From Streptomyces sp. NBC_00448 (GTDB taxonomy: Bacteria; Actinomycetota; Actinomycetes; Streptomycetales; Streptomycetaceae): a stretch of 64,000 bases of DNA. Shown piece by piece: positions 61,381 through 64,000 of this stretch; the first letter of the stretch is position 1; each line of letters starts with the position of its first letter. The translations under genes were made by a program, and so were the position numbers. The DNA is taken from NCBI RefSeq assembly GCF_036014115.1, contig NZ_CP107913.1:5131001-5195000 (forward strand), written 5' to 3'. Below the pieces are notes generated by a model. That model was not told the DNA's origin, did no database searches, and saw nothing but the letters and a program-made list of their open reading frames with translations.

Positions 61381-61980
61381 ATGACGGACGACGCAGTGCG
61401 GAAGGTGGACCTGGGGCCGGCCGCGGCCCGGGTCGCGGCGCTCGCCGAGGGCATCGGCGACGAGCGGCTCGCCGCGCCGACGCCCTGTCCCGACACCGCG
61501 GTACGCAACCTCCTCGGCCACGTCATCGGCCTCAGCCAGGGGTTTGGCGCCGCGGGCCGCAAGGAGCTGGGCGCCGCGACCTCGACGCCGCCGTTCACCT
61601 CCGTTCCAGACATCGACGACGAAGGCGCCTGGCGGGCGGAGTTGCCCGCGGCGCTGGACGAACTGGCCGCCGCCTGGCGGGAGCCGGCCGCCTGGACCGA
61701 GATGACCCAGGTGGGCGGCGTGACCCTCCCCGCCGCCCAGGCCGGCGTGGTCGCGCTCAACGAACTGGTCGTCCACGGATGGGATCTGGCCCGCGCGACC
61801 GGCCAGGACTACCAGCCCACCCCCGAAGAGCTCGCCACCTGCCGCGACTTCCTCGCCCCCTCCGCCGCCGACCGCCCCGCCGGCGGCCCCTTCGGCCCCG
61901 CCCTCCCCTTCCCCCCGACCGCCCCCCTCCTCGACCAACTCATCGCCCTCAGCGGCCGCTCCCCTTCCTGGCGCCCCTGA
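61381..61980 (+). CDS. TIGR03086-family metal-binding protein
   Basis: 199 residues of the DinB/mycothiol-dependent maleylpyruvate isomerase-like fold: Thr-Pro-Cys-Pro-Asp-Thr-Ala-Val (near 34), Leu-Leu-Gly-His-Val-Ile-Gly (near 44) and Glu-Leu-Val-Val-His-Gly-Trp-Asp-Leu-Ala (near 127). The two His are metal ligands. Probably a mycothiol- or metal-dependent enzyme; substrate unknown. Confidence 0.88.
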   Translation: MTDDAVRKVDLGPAAARVAALAEGIGDERLAAPTPCPDTAVRNLLGHVIGLSQGFGAAGRKELGAATSTPPFTSVPDIDDEGAWRAELPAALDELAAAWREPAAWTEMTQVGGVTLPAAQAGVVALNELVVHGWDLARATGQDYQPTPEELATCRDFLAPSAADRPAGGPFGPALPFPPTAPLLDQLIALSGRSPSWRP

Positions 61981-62009
61981 CCACCCCACCCTCCGGGCCG
62001 CAGCCCGCG

Positions 62010-62310
62010 CGACGGGTTGCGGTGTCACCGCCGGGTGCCGCTCCGAGGGGCGCGAGGAACTGCGCGACCAGCCTGCGCGGCGGCGCGCTGTGACCCGGGT
62101 CCCCAGCCTGCGTGGCGGGGTGGTGTGTCACCGGCGGGTGCTGTGCGGGGGCGCGGGGAACTGCGCGCTCAGCCCGCGCGGTGGCGCGCTGTGGCCCGGG
62201 GCCTGAGCCCGTGCGGCGGCGCGGTGAGCCACCGGCAGGTGCCCTGCGGGGGACCGCGCGCTCGGGTCGTGCGGCGGGGGGCGTGGCACGGGGTGAGGAC
62301 CGCGGGGTGG
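62010..62310. repeat. About three degenerate 102-bp tandem repeats, in a 484-bp gap
   Basis: GTGTCACCG at 62022 and 62126 and a weaker copy near 62224, with GGGGCGCGxGGAACTGCGCG between, give a period near 102 bp. AACTGCGCGAC also occurs in the 113-bp inverted repeats, so these belong to one streptomycete repeat family. The remainder, to 62464, contains only the penicillin-binding protein's leader. Confidence 0.75.
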
Positions 62311-62464
62311 CGGGGCGTCGGCAACACGTGGGTGTCGGACTGGTGCGGGGTTTGTTACAGAGCTGTGGAGATCGGGACCCCTGCGGAGGTGGGCACCCGA
62401 CATAGGGTCGAAGCCGTGTTCGGGGCGCGGGGGACGTCCCTGTCCAGGGGCGTCGAGGGGGGAC

Positions 62465-64000
62465 ATGTTCGCGCGGCGAAGCGGTGAGCAACGGAGGCTG
62501 CGGCCGAGGCAGTTAGCCGTGCGGACGCTGCGGACGGCACGTTCGGCGGCGGCCCGGCTGCCGAAGCCGCACCGCGGCACCGGGAAGACCGAGGCACCCG
62601 AGGCGCCCGCGAGCCCCGAGGCACCCTCGGACCGTACCGGCGCCGTCGGGGGCGGAAAGCGGTGGTGGGCGCCGTTACGGCGGCTCCGCCCGCTGCGCCC
62701 GCGGTACCCGCGGCCGAACCGCACCGGCTGGCGCCGGTGGGTCCCCTCGCTGCGCCAGACCCTGCTGCTGTGCACCTGGAGCGTGCTCGCCCTGATCGCG
62801 CTGGTCGGCTGGGCCTATGAGCGCACCGCGATCCCCACCGACCTGAACGCCTACGCGACCCAGCAGGACAACGTCTACTACTGGGCCGACGGTACCGAGA
62901 TGGCCCGGGTCGGCCCGGTCGACCGGCAGGCGATGCCGCTGGACCGTATACCGACCGCCGTGCAGTCCGCGGTGCTCGCCGCCGAGAACGCGTCGTTCTA
63001 CTCCGACCACGGCGTCTCCCCCAGGGGCATCACCCGGGCGGTGGCGAACATGGCCACCGGCGGCCAGACGCAGGGCGGTTCCACGATCACCCAGCAGTAC
63101 GTCAAGAACGTGTACCTCGACCAGGACCAGACGATCTCCCGCAAGATCTCCGAGATCTTCATCGCGATCAAGCTCGACCGCAAGATGAGCAAGAAGCAGA
63201 TCCTCGACGGCTACCTCAACACGAGCTGGTTCGGCCGCGGCGCCTACGGGGTGCAGCGCGCCGCGAAGGCGTACTACGGCGAGGACGTCTCCCAACTCAA
63301 CCCGAGCCAGGCCGCGTTCCTCGCCGCGCTGCTCAAGGGCGCCGGCCAGTTCGACCCGTCGGTGAGCGCCGCCAACCACCACCGCGCGGTGGCGCGCTGG
63401 AACTGGGTGCTGGACCGGATGGTGAAGACCGGCAAGCTGTCGGCGGCGCAGCGGGCCACGTACACGAAGTTCCCCGAGCCGATCGCGCCGCCGAAGCCGG
63501 CCGGGCTGAGCGGGCAGACCGGCTACCTCGTGGACACCGCACGCGCCTACGTCTCCGCGCACAGCGGCATCTCCGACCAGCGGTTCGACCTCGGCGGCTA
63601 CCAGATCTACACCACCTTCCAGAAGCCGAAGGTGGACGCGCTGGCCGCCGCCGTCAAGCAGCAGACCGCGCGGCTGCGCCCGAAGGACCGCCCCGCCGAT
63701 CGCGATGTGCGGGTCGGCGCCGCCTCGGTCGCGACCGACGGCCGCATCCTCGCGCTCTACGGCGGCCCCGACTACGTCAAGCAGGGTTTCGACGACGCCG
63801 ACATCGCGATCGTGCCGGCCGGCACCACCTACGCGCCGTTCGTGTACGCGGCGGCCCTGCGCGACGGCGTGGTCCGCACCCGGGACGCGCCGCGGGCCCG
63901 GGTCGACCCGCAGTCCCGCTACGACGGCGACGACAAGGTGCCGATACAGACGCCCGAGGGCCCGTACTGGAGCCGGGACGGCAAGGTCGTCAAGACCGCC
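62465..64000 (+). CDS. Class A penicillin-binding protein, C-terminus cut by window edge
   Basis: 512 visible codons. A basic, Pro-rich cytoplasmic tail (1-95), one membrane helix (about 98-118), a GT51 glycosyltransferase domain (about 135-310) with the catalytic Glu in Ala-Ala-Glu-Asn-Ala-Ser-Phe-Tyr near 173 and Gly-Gly-Ser-Thr-Ile-Thr-Gln-Gln near 203, then the start of the transpeptidase domain. Where this family has Gly-Ser-Thr-x-Lys-Pro-Phe, the sequence reads Gly-Thr-Thr-Tyr-Ala-Pro-Phe near 452-458, so the catalytic Ser and Lys are both missing. It may be a transglycosylase-only protein. The ATG follows GAGGGGGGAC. Confidence 0.93.
   Translation, partial: MFARRSGEQRRLRPRQLAVRTLRTARSAAARLPKPHRGTGKTEAPEAPASPEAPSDRTGAVGGGKRWWAPLRRLRPLRPRYPRPNRTGWRRWVPSLRQTLLLCTWSVLALIALVGWAYERTAIPTDLNAYATQQDNVYYWADGTEMARVGPVDRQAMPLDRIPTAVQSAVLAAENASFYSDHGVSPRGITRAVANMATGGQTQGGSTITQQYVKNVYLDQDQTISRKISEIFIAIKLDRKMSKKQILDGYLNTSWFGRGAYGVQRAAKAYYGEDVSQLNPSQAAFLAALLKGAGQFDPSVSAANHHRAVARWNWVLDRMVKTGKLSAAQRATYTKFPEPIAPPKPAGLSGQTGYLVDTARAYVSAHSGISDQRFDLGGYQIYTTFQKPKVDALAAAVKQQTARLRPKDRPADRDVRVGAASVATDGRILALYGGPDYVKQGFDDADIAIVPAGTTYAPFVYAAALRDGVVRTRDAPRARVDPQSRYDGDDKVPIQTPEGPYWSRDGKVVKTA

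Overview
The window is high-GC DNA with short intergenic gaps, many GTG starts and dense divergent gene pairs. Its gene families (WhiJ-type XRE regulators, DUF397, SpoIIE-type phosphatases, an LAETG surface protein, an ECF41-like sigma factor, TIGR03086 and DUF3618 proteins, a GH46 chitosanase) point to a streptomycete chromosome (Streptomyces or a close relative such as Streptacidiphilus or Actinacidiphila). Housekeeping genes (aspS, metG, glpK, glpF) are mixed with a large share of regulatory, cell-envelope and export genes. I see no phage, plasmid, CRISPR array or antibiotic biosynthesis cluster. One intact-looking insertion sequence is present.

Layout. 1-7 kb: a truncated sugar O-acetyltransferase divergent from a LysR regulator; an IS5-family element inserted exactly in the stop codon of a LuxR-type regulator; an aldo/keto reductase, an APH-like kinase and a MerR/MFS divergent pair. 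7-15 kb: a PPOX gene remnant, a tRNA-like fold, a TetR-APH operon, a membrane-anchored SpoIIE phosphatase, a sortase substrate, a GlxA-type AraC regulator divergent from a saccharopine dehydrogenase-like enzyme, a holin-like membrane protein and a lipoprotein. 15-23.6 kb: a multidomain PAS-GAF-SpoIIE-HATPase protein, aspS and metG sharing a strong bidirectional terminator, and a WhiJ-type locus (DUF397, HATPase, XRE) whose promoters carry the same TGCACGTG repeats. 23.7-30 kb: an LCP protein, a PPOX protein, DUF2277, a chitosanase with a palindromic operator, RbsD/FucU, a Cys/His-rich small membrane protein and a GT-C-like glycosyltransferase.

30-38 kb: a six-gene operon (adaptor, ABC ATPase, MacB-type permease, DUF5666 protein, OmpR-type regulator, histidine kinase) read leftward. 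Three CTGGGA repeats with an 11-bp period sit at its promoter, and a lipoprotein with two matching Cys motifs lies opposite. This looks like an autoregulated envelope-stress export module. 38-42 kb: two units, each a lipoprotein gene convergent with a WXG100-like gene; the two lipoproteins are paralogues and the one at 14.8-15.3 kb looks like a distant third. 42-50 kb: two aldo/keto reductases, a DUF3618/holin-family pair, a TetR/oxidoreductase pair with a duplicated operator, an sIHF-like small protein overlapping an azoreductase gene, an ECF41-like sigma factor and an orphan MazF/PemK-like protein.

50-64 kb: an acidic protein and a TerD/VWA protein, with 113-bp inverted repeats that overlap two stop codons; a DUF4232 lipoprotein; glpF-glpK; an SLC13/ArsB-like transporter with a universal stress protein; a PucR-type regulator whose stop codon lies in a 51-bp tandem repeat; a zinc-ribbon protein; a TIGR03086 protein; about three 102-bp degenerate repeats; and the start of a class A penicillin-binding protein whose transpeptidase site lacks the usual Ser and Lys.

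All calls come from reading the sequence and from memory of the families. No database search was run.
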